NCBI GenBank assembly: GCA_963713625.1
Contig: CAVQMN010000010.1
Coordinates: 1-64,000 of the forward strand
DNA: 64,000 nucleotides
Origin: Bog-756 sp963713625
Lineage (GTDB): Bacteria; Actinomycetota; Acidimicrobiia; Acidimicrobiales; RAAP-2
Direction of reading: 5' to 3'
Positions 17,840 through 26,255 of the stretch are shown here, piece by piece. Numbering within the stretch: the stretch's first letter is position 1; each line of letters opens with the position of its first letter. Position numbers and translations under genes: made by a program. The notes under the pieces were generated by a model. That model had not been told where the DNA came from. It ran no database searches and worked only from the letters and a program-made list of their open reading frames with translations.

Positions 17840-19156
17840 ATGGCGCGCCTCACCGGGAGACAGTGGCTGAAGATCGCGGTTGGGGTGGTCGTCATCCTCG
17901 TCTGGGGATGGTTTTTCTCCGATTTGGCCAGCATCGGCAAATGGATCTTCGATTCGAGTTTCGTGAAGACCTACCGCCCGCTTGCCGATTTGCAGGCCCG
18001 CTACCGAGATGCCCATACCGTCCTCCTCCACCGCAACCTGTATGCGGTGCACGCTGAGACAAGCACCTATCCGCCGATCATGGCGTATCTTTTCGTTCCG
18101 TTCCGGTGGATAGGCCTCCGGGCAACGATGACGATATGGACCATCGGGAACATGGTGGCACTCGCTGTCATCTTCGCCGTCACACTCCACCGGTGGCTCA
18201 AGGTGTCGGCGGTAAATGCTTGGTTCGTCTCCGCGGTCGGTTTGGCCCCGGCCGCGGTGTTCGCCTTCTATCCCTACCGCTCAGTGCTGCTCTGGGGACA
18301 GGTTGGGATTTTCCTGACCTTTCTCGTCTTCGTCGATCTCTTTGTGCTCCCGCAGCGCTATCGGGGCCTGCTGATCGGGGTGGCCACAGCGATAAAGCTT
18401 CTGCCCGTCCTCTTTCTGGCCTGGTTCATCGCCAAACGCGAGGTATCCGCCGCCTTGCGCACCGTCGCCGCGTTCGCGGTCCTGACCCTCCTGGCTGCGG
18501 CACTCTGGCCGCACGCCTCGGCCCAATACTGGTTTCACGTCCTTCCCTCAGCCCGGGTGGGAAAGATCAAGCTCGTGACTCCGTCACATTGGATGCGCGG
18601 AGTCGGCACACTCGGCGATCAGTCCCTGCGGGGATTGCTCGGTCGACCACCGTTCCTCTGGCTCCACACGTTCCCCTGGCTCCTCGTGGCCCTGCTCGTG
18701 CTCGCTGGTGGAATCGTGGTGACGACTCGACTCATCAAACAAGAGCGAGACCTTGCCGCCTTCGTGCTCCTCTCACTCCTGACCGTGTTGGTCAGTCCGG
18801 TGAGCTGGCTCCACTATTGGGCCTTCATCGGATTGACCCCGTTCCTCGCTGTCGTCGAGTGGAGGCGTGATCGGCTTCTGGCCATTTCTTCCATCGTGCT
18901 GGGGTTGTCCACCTGCGCCAATTTGGAGAACAAGGTGTTGATTCAAGCTCCGATCACGACCATGGCGCCGATCGTCCTCTTCATCGTCCGGAACCTCTAT
19001 GTGCTCGGGGGCCTGCAATTCCTGGCCGTGGCCGCATGGCAGGCGTTCCACCCGCGCCGAAGTCCGGACGAAGGTGTATCGGAAGCCCTGGAAGGTCTCG
19101 AGCCAGTCGAGCTGGCTTTGTCGGCGACCGTGGCGACACCGAACTCGATAGCCTGA
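17840..19156 (+). CDS. GT87-type glycosyltransferase, copy 2
   Basis: The 438-aa product aligns end to end with copy 1, sharing DLQARYRDAH, TSTYPPIMAYLFVPFRWIGLRATMT, LLWGQVGIF, RYRGLLIGVATAIKLLPVLFL and VSPVSWLHYW, and again has about ten membrane segments. The two are clearly tandem duplicates that have since diverged, mainly in the extracytoplasmic loops. They are probably in one transcript, since only 54 bases separate them and no promoter-like TANNNT element sits close to this start. A difference in acceptor or sugar between the copies is possible but unproven. Confidence 0.85.
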   Translation: MARLTGRQWLKIAVGVVVILVWGWFFSDLASIGKWIFDSSFVKTYRPLADLQARYRDAHTVLLHRNLYAVHAETSTYPPIMAYLFVPFRWIGLRATMTIWTIGNMVALAVIFAVTLHRWLKVSAVNAWFVSAVGLAPAAVFAFYPYRSVLLWGQVGIFLTFLVFVDLFVLPQRYRGLLIGVATAIKLLPVLFLAWFIAKREVSAALRTVAAFAVLTLLAAALWPHASAQYWFHVLPSARVGKIKLVTPSHWMRGVGTLGDQSLRGLLGRPPFLWLHTFPWLLVALLVLAGGIVVTTRLIKQERDLAAFVLLSLLTVLVSPVSWLHYWAFIGLTPFLAVVEWRRDRLLAISSIVLGLSTCANLENKVLIQAPITTMAPIVLFIVRNLYVLGGLQFLAVAAWQAFHPRRSPDEGVSEALEGLEPVELALSATVATPNSIA

Positions 19157-19261
19157 ACCCCACAGCCGCTCCAGCCTTGCTGTGTCTGGTCGGAAGCGGG
19201 GCCACACCCTCTGCAGCCGGGGTCCGCCACGGCTGATCCAATGAACAGAACAAGCTCGGTG

Positions 19262-19267
19262 TAGTAT
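19262..19267 (+). promoter_or_regulatory. -10 box TAGTAT ahead of a 7-codon frame
   Basis: TAGTAT, preceded by GTG as in an extended -10, is followed by 8 bases and the GTG at 19276. The position predicts a transcript that starts at or near this GTG. Confidence 0.4.
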
Positions 19268-19275
19268 TCGCCTTC

Positions 19276-19299
19276 GTGTTCGGGCGGGGGCGGTCGTAA
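19276..19299 (+). CDS. Candidate 7-residue leader frame coupled to YfhO copy 1
   Basis: GTG TTC GGG CGG GGG CGG TCG TAA encodes seven residues and ends in TAATG, so its stop shares one base with the ATG of the large gene. It starts 8 bases after a -10 box. Placement suggests translation of the leader and re-initiation at the large gene. Only position and overlap support it; there is no sequence similarity to the other leaders. Confidence 0.35.
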   Translation: MFGRGRS

Positions 19300-21644
19300 T
19301 GGAGACACTGGGGTCGGACGAACTGGGCGGCGATGCCCGCTCCGGTTGGCTCCGTCGGTGGTGGCCCGACCTCGTCGGCCTCGCCTGGGTCATCGGTGCC
19401 GCAGCCGCCGTGATGATCCCGGCATTGGTGCACGGAACGTCACTCGGGCCTATTGGGAGCCTCTCCAAGACAGGTCTCAGCCTTCTGCCGCGCAGCTCGG
19501 ACAACAGGGTGATCAGCGATCAGCTCACGTTGTTCGTGCCGTGGACCAATCTGGCCTGGACGCAGGTCCACAATGGGCAGCTGCCGATGTGGAATCCCTA
19601 CAGCGTGCTGGGGATGCCGCTGGCCTTCAACTGGGAGTCGGCACCGTTCGGGCTTCCGGCCCTGGTCGGTTACCTCGTCCCGGTCAACTTCGCCTACACG
19701 GTTGGGGTACTGACCTCTTTGGTCGTGGCCGGAACCGGGGTGTACGTGCTGGCCCGGGTCCTCGGTCTCACCATCGTGGGTTGTGTCATGGCCGCCACGA
19801 TCTACGAACTCAGCGGCCGGTTCATGGCCACATTGGGGTGGTCGCTCGGTTCGGTCCTGTCCTGGGCCGGCTGGCTGTTCGCCCTAGCCATACTGGTCGG
19901 CAGGGGTCGCCATCGGTGGCGCGACATTTTCCTCCTGGCGGTGGTCATCGCCCTGATGGTGTACGCCGGTTACCCCGAGGGGGTGATCATCCTCGGGGTG
20001 GCACTGGGTGTGTTCCTCGTCGTCCTGTTGGGGTTTCGGATGTTCCGACCCGGGAAATGGGGGCCGATCCGGCGTCCTCTCGGAGATATCGTCGTGGCCG
20101 CCATCGCCGGAGCCGGACTTTCCTTGCCGCTCGCCCTCCCGGGTCTCCAGGTTGCCGCCGGCTCGAGTCGCAACGGCAAGATCGGAGTCAGCACCCAGAC
20201 GCTCGGCTCCCACTTTCTCAAGAACTTGATCATTCAGGGTTTTGACGGGCAGAAGGGTGGTGTCTACTTCGGTCCCCATACTGATGGATCGACGGTGATC
20301 TACCTCGGGGTCATCGCCGCGGTCCTCGCCATTCTCGCCGTCGTGATCCGCTGGCGGCAACCGATGGTGGTGGCCTTCGCCGTCCTTTCCGTCGTGATGG
20401 TGGTGCTGGCCTTTTTCGCCCCACTGGCCTCGGTGATCGATCATCTTCCCGAGGTTGGGAGCGTGCGCCTTTACGATGCGCTCGGGCCGCTGGCGCTCGC
20501 GGTCGCCGTGCTGGCCGGAATCGGAACCGACATACTCGTGCGTTCGCACGGGGAACGGAGAGTCCAATGGTGCGCCGGCGCCGGGTTTGTAGCCGCCGGT
20601 CTCGTGTTACTTGGCATATGGGTATTCAGCCGTGGGCACCTCCAGCCCGTCGAGGCTGTCGTGCGAAACAAGAGCTTCATCTGGCCCGCCGTTGAGACGC
20701 TGGTCGGGCTGGCAGTGGTCGGAGCGATTGTGTTCGCTCATCGCCGCGCCCGCCAATCTCGGGATCATGCTGGTGGCTCGTGGCCGGATGTCGGATGGCT
20801 TGCGGCCGCAGTGTTGCTGATCTGCGAGACCGTCTTCCTCGTCGGTACGGGTGTACCCACATTCTCGTCGAGCCCGGCGCCGCTCAAGCCGACCCCCGAT
20901 GACATCCTCCTCCGCCAGGCCGTCGGGTCTTCTGTGGTGGGCCTCGGGGAGACCTGCAGCCATATCCAGACCCTGGGAATCCTTCTCAATATCAATGTCA
21001 GCCTTCAGGTCCAGGAGTTCGGGGTCTACGACCCGACCGTTCCGTATAAGTACGTGACCGCGTGGGACGCTCTGGCCGGAAAACGGTCTGCCGGCCGGGG
21101 GAACGAAAGCAATGTGTTCTGCCCGAGAGTGGGCACCGCTCGCGAGGCGCGGCGATTCGGTATCGGGTTCGTCCTGGAGCACCATGGCGCCCCCGGCCCG
21201 CGAGGTGCGGTGTTCGATCGCCATATCGGCAATCAGGACCTCTATCGCATCCCCGGTGCTGCGCCGGCCACACTGACTCCGATGGCCACCAACGACCAGT
21301 TCCCCGCGAGCAACGCCAGGGGCACACCCGTTTCCGTCACCCATCCCGATCCGGCGTCATGGAAGATCATGACCCACGCCTCGACCACCCAGGCCTTGCG
21401 GCTGCGGCTGACCGATACGCCCGGGTGGCAAGGGACCATCGACGGCCGACCGCTGGCCCTCTCCTCGTATTCGGGCATCCTGATCCAGGCGAAGATCCCA
21501 CCGGGGCGACACACCATCGAACTGCACTACTGGCCGGATTCATTCACATTCGGGATTGTCCTGGCCTTCATCACCTTTGTCCTTCTCGTCGTGGCCGTGG
21601 TCGTCGAAGGCGTGCGGCGTCGCAGACGGGCCGGGGCCGGCTGA
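19299..21644 (+). CDS. YfhO-family membrane protein, copy 1
   Basis: The 781-aa polytopic protein starts with a hydrophobic helix and a periplasmic loop that contains QLTLFVPWTNLAWTQVHNGQLPMWNPYSVLGMPL, the pattern of YfhO-type GT-C enzymes, and carries about 12 helices to residue 540. The C-terminal extracytoplasmic domain has LTDTPGWQGTIDGRPL and GRHTIELHYWPDSF, typical of the YfhO tail, and a last helix with an RRRRR anchor. YfhO proteins in Firmicutes glycosylate lipoteichoic acid from polyprenyl-linked sugars; here an analogous transfer to a cell-wall glycan is an inference. A diverged copy follows directly. Confidence 0.8.
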   Translation: METLGSDELGGDARSGWLRRWWPDLVGLAWVIGAAAAVMIPALVHGTSLGPIGSLSKTGLSLLPRSSDNRVISDQLTLFVPWTNLAWTQVHNGQLPMWNPYSVLGMPLAFNWESAPFGLPALVGYLVPVNFAYTVGVLTSLVVAGTGVYVLARVLGLTIVGCVMAATIYELSGRFMATLGWSLGSVLSWAGWLFALAILVGRGRHRWRDIFLLAVVIALMVYAGYPEGVIILGVALGVFLVVLLGFRMFRPGKWGPIRRPLGDIVVAAIAGAGLSLPLALPGLQVAAGSSRNGKIGVSTQTLGSHFLKNLIIQGFDGQKGGVYFGPHTDGSTVIYLGVIAAVLAILAVVIRWRQPMVVAFAVLSVVMVVLAFFAPLASVIDHLPEVGSVRLYDALGPLALAVAVLAGIGTDILVRSHGERRVQWCAGAGFVAAGLVLLGIWVFSRGHLQPVEAVVRNKSFIWPAVETLVGLAVVGAIVFAHRRARQSRDHAGGSWPDVGWLAAAVLLICETVFLVGTGVPTFSSSPAPLKPTPDDILLRQAVGSSVVGLGETCSHIQTLGILLNINVSLQVQEFGVYDPTVPYKYVTAWDALAGKRSAGRGNESNVFCPRVGTAREARRFGIGFVLEHHGAPGPRGAVFDRHIGNQDLYRIPGAAPATLTPMATNDQFPASNARGTPVSVTHPDPASWKIMTHASTTQALRLRLTDTPGWQGTIDGRPLALSSYSGILIQAKIPPGRHTIELHYWPDSFTFGIVLAFITFVLLVVAVVVEGVRRRRRAGAG

Positions 21645-21841
21645 GCGCCTTCGACCCGGCCGAGTCAGAGCGACACCGTGCAGCAAGACCCATCCCATCT
21701 CCCCGCCGGGCTTCTACGCGGACGACGGACCGGAGGGATCGTGGACAGACTTGGAGCAGGACGTCGGCCGTCCCACGATGCAGACGAATGGGCACCGCCG
21801 CCTCCCGGTGAGAGTGCTTGGCGTCGCCAGGCACTGACGAG

Positions 21842-21847
21842 TAGGGT
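21842..21847 (+). promoter_or_regulatory. -10 box TAGGGT ahead of a 7-codon frame
   Basis: TAGGGT is followed by 7 bases (CACCTCG) and the ATG at 21855. It is the same arrangement as upstream of YfhO copy 1. Confidence 0.4.
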
Positions 21848-21854
21848 CACCTCG

Positions 21855-21878
21855 ATGCCGTGGCTGGTGACTGCGTGA
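21855..21878 (+). CDS. Candidate 7-residue leader frame coupled to YfhO copy 2
   Basis: ATG CCG TGG CTG GTG ACT GCG TGA gives MPWLVTA. Its stop overlaps an in-frame GTG of the YfhO gene at 21875 (GTGA). The frame begins 7 bases after TAGGGT. It has the same length as the leader of copy 1 but no sequence similarity, so selection, if any, would act on coupling rather than on the peptide. Confidence 0.35.
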   Translation: MPWLVTA

Positions 21879-24226
21879 CGGTGGCCCGCTCAACCGGGGG
21901 GGCGGTTGCCGACGATGTGGCCGGATCAGCGCATGACCCCCACCAACGATCCGTTGGGTGGTGGCCGCACGCCTGTGGCATCGCCTGGCTGGTGGTCGCC
22001 GCCATCGCAGTTCTGACTCCCGCACTTTCGCACGGTACATCGCTCGGACCGTATGACTGGTTGGCCCGGTACGGCCTTTCGAAACAGCCGGGCGTGATGA
22101 TCAACGACATCCACGGAGATCAGATCACGCAGATGATCCCGTGGACACAACTGGCGTGGACCCAGGTGCACAGTGGCCACCTGCCTCTGTGGAACTCCTA
22201 CAGCGCATTGGGCATGCCACTCGCCTTCAACTGGCAGTCGGCCGTGTTCAGTCTTCCCGCGCTGGTGGGCTATCTCGTACCGCTCCGCCTTGCCTTCACC
22301 GCGCAGGTGTTCGTGACGCTGGTGGTGGCCGGAAGTGGGGCGTACGTCCTGGCCTGGATCATGAAGATGGACGTGCTGGCCTGCACCCTCGCCGGCACCG
22401 TCTTCGAGTTGAGCGGCGCCTTCATGTTCTGGCTGGGCTGGCCCATCGGGTCAGTGCTGTCCTGGTCAGGTTGGTTGTTTGCCGCGGTCCTCCTCATCCT
22501 GCGCGAAGGACACCGGGCCCGGGACATCACCGTGTTCGCCATCGCCCTGGCCTTCGCCGTCTACGCCGGGCAGCCTGATGCGCTGACGCTGCTGATCCTC
22601 TCCGTGGTCGTCTTCGCCATCACGCTTCTCATCCTCCGCACCCGGCTGGCCGGAGGATCGGGGCCGATCCGTAGGCCGCTGACCGACCTGGTTGTCGGGG
22701 GCGTGGCCGGCCTCGCCCTGGCTGCTCCGCTGGCGTTGCCGGGCTACCAGGTCGCCGGGGCCGGCATCCGCACCTTCGAGGGATCCACGTTCGGTCGTCA
22801 GGCCGCCTGGACGTATCAGGATCTCAGTCATCTGCTCTTCGAAGGGCTGAACGGGCTCCCACCCTCCTTCAGCCCGATCTACCTGGGCGCCATCGTCGTG
22901 GTCCTGGCCGTTGCCGGCGCCTGGCTGAAGAAGCGTGATTCGCCGGTCATCGCACTGATCGTCGTGGCGGTCTTCATGGGGGTGATCGCATTCGTGCAAC
23001 CGGTGGAGAACGGGCTGCATCAGATTCCCGGACTCCAGGCCGTTCGTTGGTACCGGTCGGTTGTCCTCGTGACCCTGTCCCTCTCCGTGCTGGCCGGCTT
23101 GGGGATCGATCTGCTCGTCCGTTCGTACCGGTCGCGGTCGGTGCTGCGGTGGGTCGGCGGTGGACTGGTTGTCGCCGCAGGAGCGCTGGTGGTGCTCTGG
23201 GCCGTCGGTTACCGCAGACTCTCTCCGACCGGCGCGTGGGCGAGGAGCTTGGGGTTCAGATGGTCTGCGGTCGAGGTCGCGGTGGGCCTGATCGGAATCG
23301 GCGTGTTGGCCTACGCCACCAGGCGGAGCCAGCCGGGCGACATCCGGACCGGGCGCATCGCCCGTGTCGTGGCCATCGCACTGCTGGTGTGCTCCACCGC
23401 CTTTCTGGTGGCCAGCGGTGAGCCCCTCTGGCATTCGACGTCCTCCTACAAGGTGACCACGCCGGCCGAGACGGCCTTGCAGCAGGCGGTGGGCTCGTCG
23501 CTCGTCGGCCTGGGCTCGAAACACTGCTTCCTGCCCCCGGGCCTCGGTATCCGTCCCAACGCCAACGTCCTGCTCGAGATCCGCGAGCTCGCCGTCTATG
23601 ACCCGATGTTGCCGCGGGCCTACTTCCAGTCGTGGGCCGCGACGACCGGAGAATCGGTCAACGCCGCCGGCTTCCCGTATCTCTCCATCTACTGCCCCGG
23701 CATCACCACCGCCGCCATCGCCCGTGTCTACGGCGTGGGTTATGTGCTCGTATCCGACAGGAACCGGGGGCCGAAGGGTTCGGTGTTCGACAGGCACATC
23801 GGAAACGAGCGCCTCTACCGCATCCCCGACGTCGGCGATGCCACGCTGACACCCGTGCTCGCCGGAGGCCGCCCACCGGGACTGACGGCCACCGGAAAGG
23901 TGCTCCCCGTCACCCATCCCGGTCCCGCCTCGTGGAAGCTGTCCACCGACGCGGCCGGGACCCAGGTGCTCCGACTGCATCTGACGGACACCCCCGGTTG
24001 GCACGCCACGATCGACGGGCGACCCCTGGCCCTGACCACGTTCGCCTCCGTCATGCTCCAGGCCACCATCCCGGCGGGGCACCACGTCATCGAGTTGCAC
24101 TACTGGCCGGCCACCTTCTCGGCCGGCATCCTCCTGGCCGTGCTGGCCGCCATCGGCCTGGTCGTCGGCCTCGTCTACGAAGGAGTTCGGCGGCGGCGGG
24201 AAAGCCATCCTGCCGGACAGCCGTAA
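21875..24226 (+). CDS. YfhO-family membrane protein, copy 2
   Basis: This paralog of the preceding gene shares MIPWTQLAWTQVHSGHLPLWNSYSALGMPLAFNWQSA, ELSGAFMFWLGWPIGSVLSWSGWLF, RNRGPKGSVFDRHIGNERLYRIPD and the tail LTDTPGWHATIDGRPL with HVIELHYWPATF. About 12 membrane helices are followed by an outside C-terminal domain and a final helix ending in basic residues. I place the start at GTG 21875, coupled to the short frame before it. GTG at 21860 adds five residues and cannot be excluded. Expected role as for copy 1: GT-C-type transfer of a sugar to an envelope polymer. Confidence 0.8.
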   Translation: MTVARSTGGAVADDVAGSAHDPHQRSVGWWPHACGIAWLVVAAIAVLTPALSHGTSLGPYDWLARYGLSKQPGVMINDIHGDQITQMIPWTQLAWTQVHSGHLPLWNSYSALGMPLAFNWQSAVFSLPALVGYLVPLRLAFTAQVFVTLVVAGSGAYVLAWIMKMDVLACTLAGTVFELSGAFMFWLGWPIGSVLSWSGWLFAAVLLILREGHRARDITVFAIALAFAVYAGQPDALTLLILSVVVFAITLLILRTRLAGGSGPIRRPLTDLVVGGVAGLALAAPLALPGYQVAGAGIRTFEGSTFGRQAAWTYQDLSHLLFEGLNGLPPSFSPIYLGAIVVVLAVAGAWLKKRDSPVIALIVVAVFMGVIAFVQPVENGLHQIPGLQAVRWYRSVVLVTLSLSVLAGLGIDLLVRSYRSRSVLRWVGGGLVVAAGALVVLWAVGYRRLSPTGAWARSLGFRWSAVEVAVGLIGIGVLAYATRRSQPGDIRTGRIARVVAIALLVCSTAFLVASGEPLWHSTSSYKVTTPAETALQQAVGSSLVGLGSKHCFLPPGLGIRPNANVLLEIRELAVYDPMLPRAYFQSWAATTGESVNAAGFPYLSIYCPGITTAAIARVYGVGYVLVSDRNRGPKGSVFDRHIGNERLYRIPDVGDATLTPVLAGGRPPGLTATGKVLPVTHPGPASWKLSTDAAGTQVLRLHLTDTPGWHATIDGRPLALTTFASVMLQATIPAGHHVIELHYWPATFSAGILLAVLAAIGLVVGLVYEGVRRRRESHPAGQP

Positions 24227-24295
24227 CCCGGCTCGCCCGGGTCTGCTCCCTTGTCGACCCGGAGTTGCACCACCCGCACCCGCCTCCGGCCTGTC

Positions 24296-24301
24296 TAACA
24301 T
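24296..24301 (+). promoter_or_regulatory. -10 box TAACAT for a leaderless start
   Basis: TAACAT is followed by exactly 6 bases and GTG 24308. This spacing chooses 24308 over the adjacent GTG at 24305 as start of the next gene. Confidence 0.45.
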
Positions 24302-24307
24302 CGTGTG

Positions 24308-24679
24308 GTGGTCGACCGGAGCATCGAAACTCGGGTCCGGGCTCTCTGCATGGGCTTTCCCGGGGTCATGGAGAAGCTGAGCCACGGGGCGCCGGCATTC
24401 TTCGCCGGCAAGAAGCAGTTCGTGATGTTGTGGCCGGATGGCCATCACGCCGACGTCTTTCCCCACCTGTGGTGCGCGGCGCCACCCGGAGCCCAATCGC
24501 AACTCATCGCCGAAGAGGCGGAACGGATCTTCCGTCCACCGTATGTGGGTGGACGCGGATGGATCGGCGTTCGTCTCGACGGTCGCGTCGACTGGGATCG
24601 GGTGGGGATCCTCTGTGAGGACGCGTACCGGACAGTGGCGACCAAGAGGTTGCTGGCCATGGGCGACGGAGACGGGTAG
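24308..24679 (+). CDS. MmcQ/YjbR family DNA-binding-like protein
   Basis: The 123-aa product matches MmcQ/YjbR: ALCMGFPGVMEKLSHGAPAFF at the N-terminus, KQFVMLWPDGHHADVF in the centre, then GRGWIGVRLDGRVDWDRVG and a C-terminal helix with EDAYRTVATKRLL. YjbR has a CyaY-like fold and the family is labelled DNA-binding, but its role is unclear. The gene stands alone between the YfhO pair and the first small lipoprotein. No Shine-Dalgarno is seen, consistent with a leaderless start. Confidence 0.8.
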   Translation: MVDRSIETRVRALCMGFPGVMEKLSHGAPAFFAGKKQFVMLWPDGHHADVFPHLWCAAPPGAQSQLIAEEAERIFRPPYVGGRGWIGVRLDGRVDWDRVGILCEDAYRTVATKRLLAMGDGDG

Positions 24680-24824
24680 GACGTACGGATACGCCGGCAG
24701 CATCCTCGCCGGACCAGAACCGTCTTCCCGTGACCGTCTGGCTCTCCGTCACTCCTCTGTGCACGACATTCACCGCGATGCGTGGCAAATCGCCCTTTGA
24801 GTTTCAAAAGTACCTGTTGAGCGG

Positions 24825-24830
24825 TATATT
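24825..24830 (+). promoter_or_regulatory. -10 box TATATT for lipoprotein A (leaderless)
   Basis: TATATT is followed by 6 bases (TTGTCT) and the ATG at 24837. The same hexamer and spacing occur before the paralogous gene at 28899. A TTGAGT lies 22 bases further upstream, too far for a standard -35. Confidence 0.55.
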
Positions 24831-24836
24831 TTGTCT

Positions 24837-25247
24837 ATGCGGTATTTGTGGATTGGGGCACTCGTGAGTATCGCGCTGCTCGGTGCTGCCTGTTCAGGGT
24901 CGCCGAGCACCACCACGAGGACCACGGTGCACCACCACAAAGCCCGTCATCGAACGACGACGACGACGACCACGACCCCACAGACGAGGACGTCCACCAC
25001 GCTGGCATCGGGGCCGCGGGACAAGTTGGCCTGCGCGGGTTTTGCGGGTCTCGGCCAGGATGTCCACCGGGGTCACCGGGTTATCCGCGATGCCTTCAAG
25101 AGGCTGTTCCGGGAGCTCAAGCACGCCGAAAACACCAAGTTGCGCCGAGACGGCCACGCCGCGGCACGGGCGCTGCTTCTGGGCAGAGTCAGCTCGTTCA
25201 AGGCCAGTTTCGTCTCGATCTATTCACTCTGTAACGAGATGAAGTAG
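24837..25247 (+). CDS. Small lipoprotein A with poly-Thr linker
   Basis: The 136-aa product has a signal peptide with lipobox (ALLGAAC-SG), a Thr/His-rich linker (HHHKARHRTTTTTTTT) encoded by an ACG repeat, and a helical C-terminal domain of about 80 residues. That domain starts with KLACAGFAGL, has a central HAENTKLRRDGHAAARALLLG and ends in YSLCNEMK, so two Cys residues at the edges may pair. The domain has the same layout as the lipoprotein at 28899. No family is known to me. An in-frame TTG at 24831 is possible, but the promoter position favours ATG 24837. Confidence 0.7.
   Translation: MRYLWIGALVSIALLGAACSGSPSTTTRTTVHHHKARHRTTTTTTTTPQTRTSTTLASGPRDKLACAGFAGLGQDVHRGHRVIRDAFKRLFRELKHAENTKLRRDGHAAARALLLGRVSSFKASFVSIYSLCNEMK
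24954..24977 (+). repeat. ACG trinucleotide repeat inside lipoprotein A
   Basis: Five ACG triplets are followed by ACC, ACG, ACC, all coding Thr in the linker. Slippage here would change linker length by whole residues without breaking the frame. Confidence 0.7.
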
Positions 25248-25248
25248 A

Positions 25249-25271
25249 GCCGGCGATGAGACGACGCCGGC
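25249..25271. terminator. Bidirectional hairpin between convergent genes
   Basis: GCCGGCG-ATGAGACGA-CGCCGGC forms a 7-bp GC stem with a 9-base loop, located 1 base after the stop of lipoprotein A and 27 bases beyond the end of the Coq4-like gene on the other strand. No T-run follows. Confidence 0.5.
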
Positions 25272-25298
25272 ACGGTCCGTAGCCTCGGTCGTCCCTCG

Positions 25299-26243
25299 TC
25301 ACACGTAAGGCCGTGACAGCGGCACAACGTTGAATCGCTGCCGCACCTCGTCCAGAGGGAGCGGCGCCAGCGCCAAATGGTCGAGTTGGGTCAAGTCGAC
25401 GGTGCACTGCGACCCACGTTCCAGTCCCTCGCCGAACAGGTTGGGGACGCCGCCTCGGTCGAGCGTGGCCACCTTGGCCCGGATATCGCCGTGGTTGAGG
25501 ACGCCTGTCTCATGGATCGACATGGTGATGAGGAACTCCAGCCAGTTGTGCCGACTGTCGTTTGCCGCCCACAGAAAGCCGGAACGGGCGATCTCCCCGG
25601 GGGCGGTCGGTTCGTAGCCGGTGATCACGTGGTTCATGTCGTGATTGACGTAGTGGGCCGGAAAATGGACATCGTCACCCGGCAGGGTGATGTCGTTCCG
25701 GCGGTAGAACTCCACATAGGCATGGCCCAGTGTCCCTTCGGGCAGCTCGCGCAGGGCCCGCAGGCGTGTGGCCAGGGCGTGATCGGGCTCGGACAGGTGG
25801 AGGTAGTTGTCCCGCAGGGAGATCTCGGAGATCTCCGGGAGGATTTCCCCGTAGAACCGCTCGAGATCCTTGGACGCCTCATCTGCCCCCCGTTCGAGCG
25901 CGGACCTGGTCGTCTCCAGCTCGATATCGTCGACGCCCATCACGGCCACGTACTCCTCGACCCGCGCCACCTGTTTCGCGGACTGGGGATGCCGGCAGAG
26001 CTCGAGGGTCATCAGCATCTCGCAGAACCGGAGCCGGCCCTCGGGGCGGACCAACGCCCGGGAGACATCCTGTGGGTGGGCCGGGGTGAGGTTGTCCAGG
26101 TCCAGATCGGATCGCGGCAACAGGTGGGAGACGATGGCACTGAGAACGGTGCGCTGCTCCTCGGAGGGGCCGCCGTCCACATCGATGGCGCCCAGGAGGC
26201 CGGCGACCACCGGTGTCGCTTCCTCGACTTCCAGAACCTCCAC
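25299..26243 (-). CDS. Coq4-like protein with TerB-like N-terminal region
   Basis: The C-terminal two thirds contain the Coq4 metal motif HDxxHx11E exactly: His201-Asp202-Met-Asn-His205, eleven residues (VITGYEPTAPG), Glu217, followed by ARSGFLWAAN. Coq4 proteins act on the quinone ring in ubiquinone synthesis; actinomycetes normally make menaquinone, so the substrate here is open. Residues about 25-115 are all helical (TVLSAIVSHLLPRSDLDL, CEMLMTLELCRHPQSAKQV) and resemble a TerB-type domain, a tentative call. The GTG start at 26243 has GAGGAGG 8 bases upstream, which overlaps the stop of the FUSC gene, so the two genes form one operon. Confidence 0.65.
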   Translation of the reverse strand: MEVLEVEEATPVVAGLLGAIDVDGGPSEEQRTVLSAIVSHLLPRSDLDLDNLTPAHPQDVSRALVRPEGRLRFCEMLMTLELCRHPQSAKQVARVEEYVAVMGVDDIELETTRSALERGADEASKDLERFYGEILPEISEISLRDNYLHLSEPDHALATRLRALRELPEGTLGHAYVEFYRRNDITLPGDDVHFPAHYVNHDMNHVITGYEPTAPGEIARSGFLWAANDSRHNWLEFLITMSIHETGVLNHGDIRAKVATLDRGGVPNLFGEGLERGSQCTVDLTQLDHLALAPLPLDEVRQRFNVVPLSRPYV

Positions 26244-26255
26244 GGGAGCGCCTCC

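Noticed and set aside
22466..24703. Long minus-strand open frame (745 codons) opposite YfhO copy 2
   Set aside because: Same type of shadow; composition is unlike a folded protein and it opposes a gene with clear family motifs.
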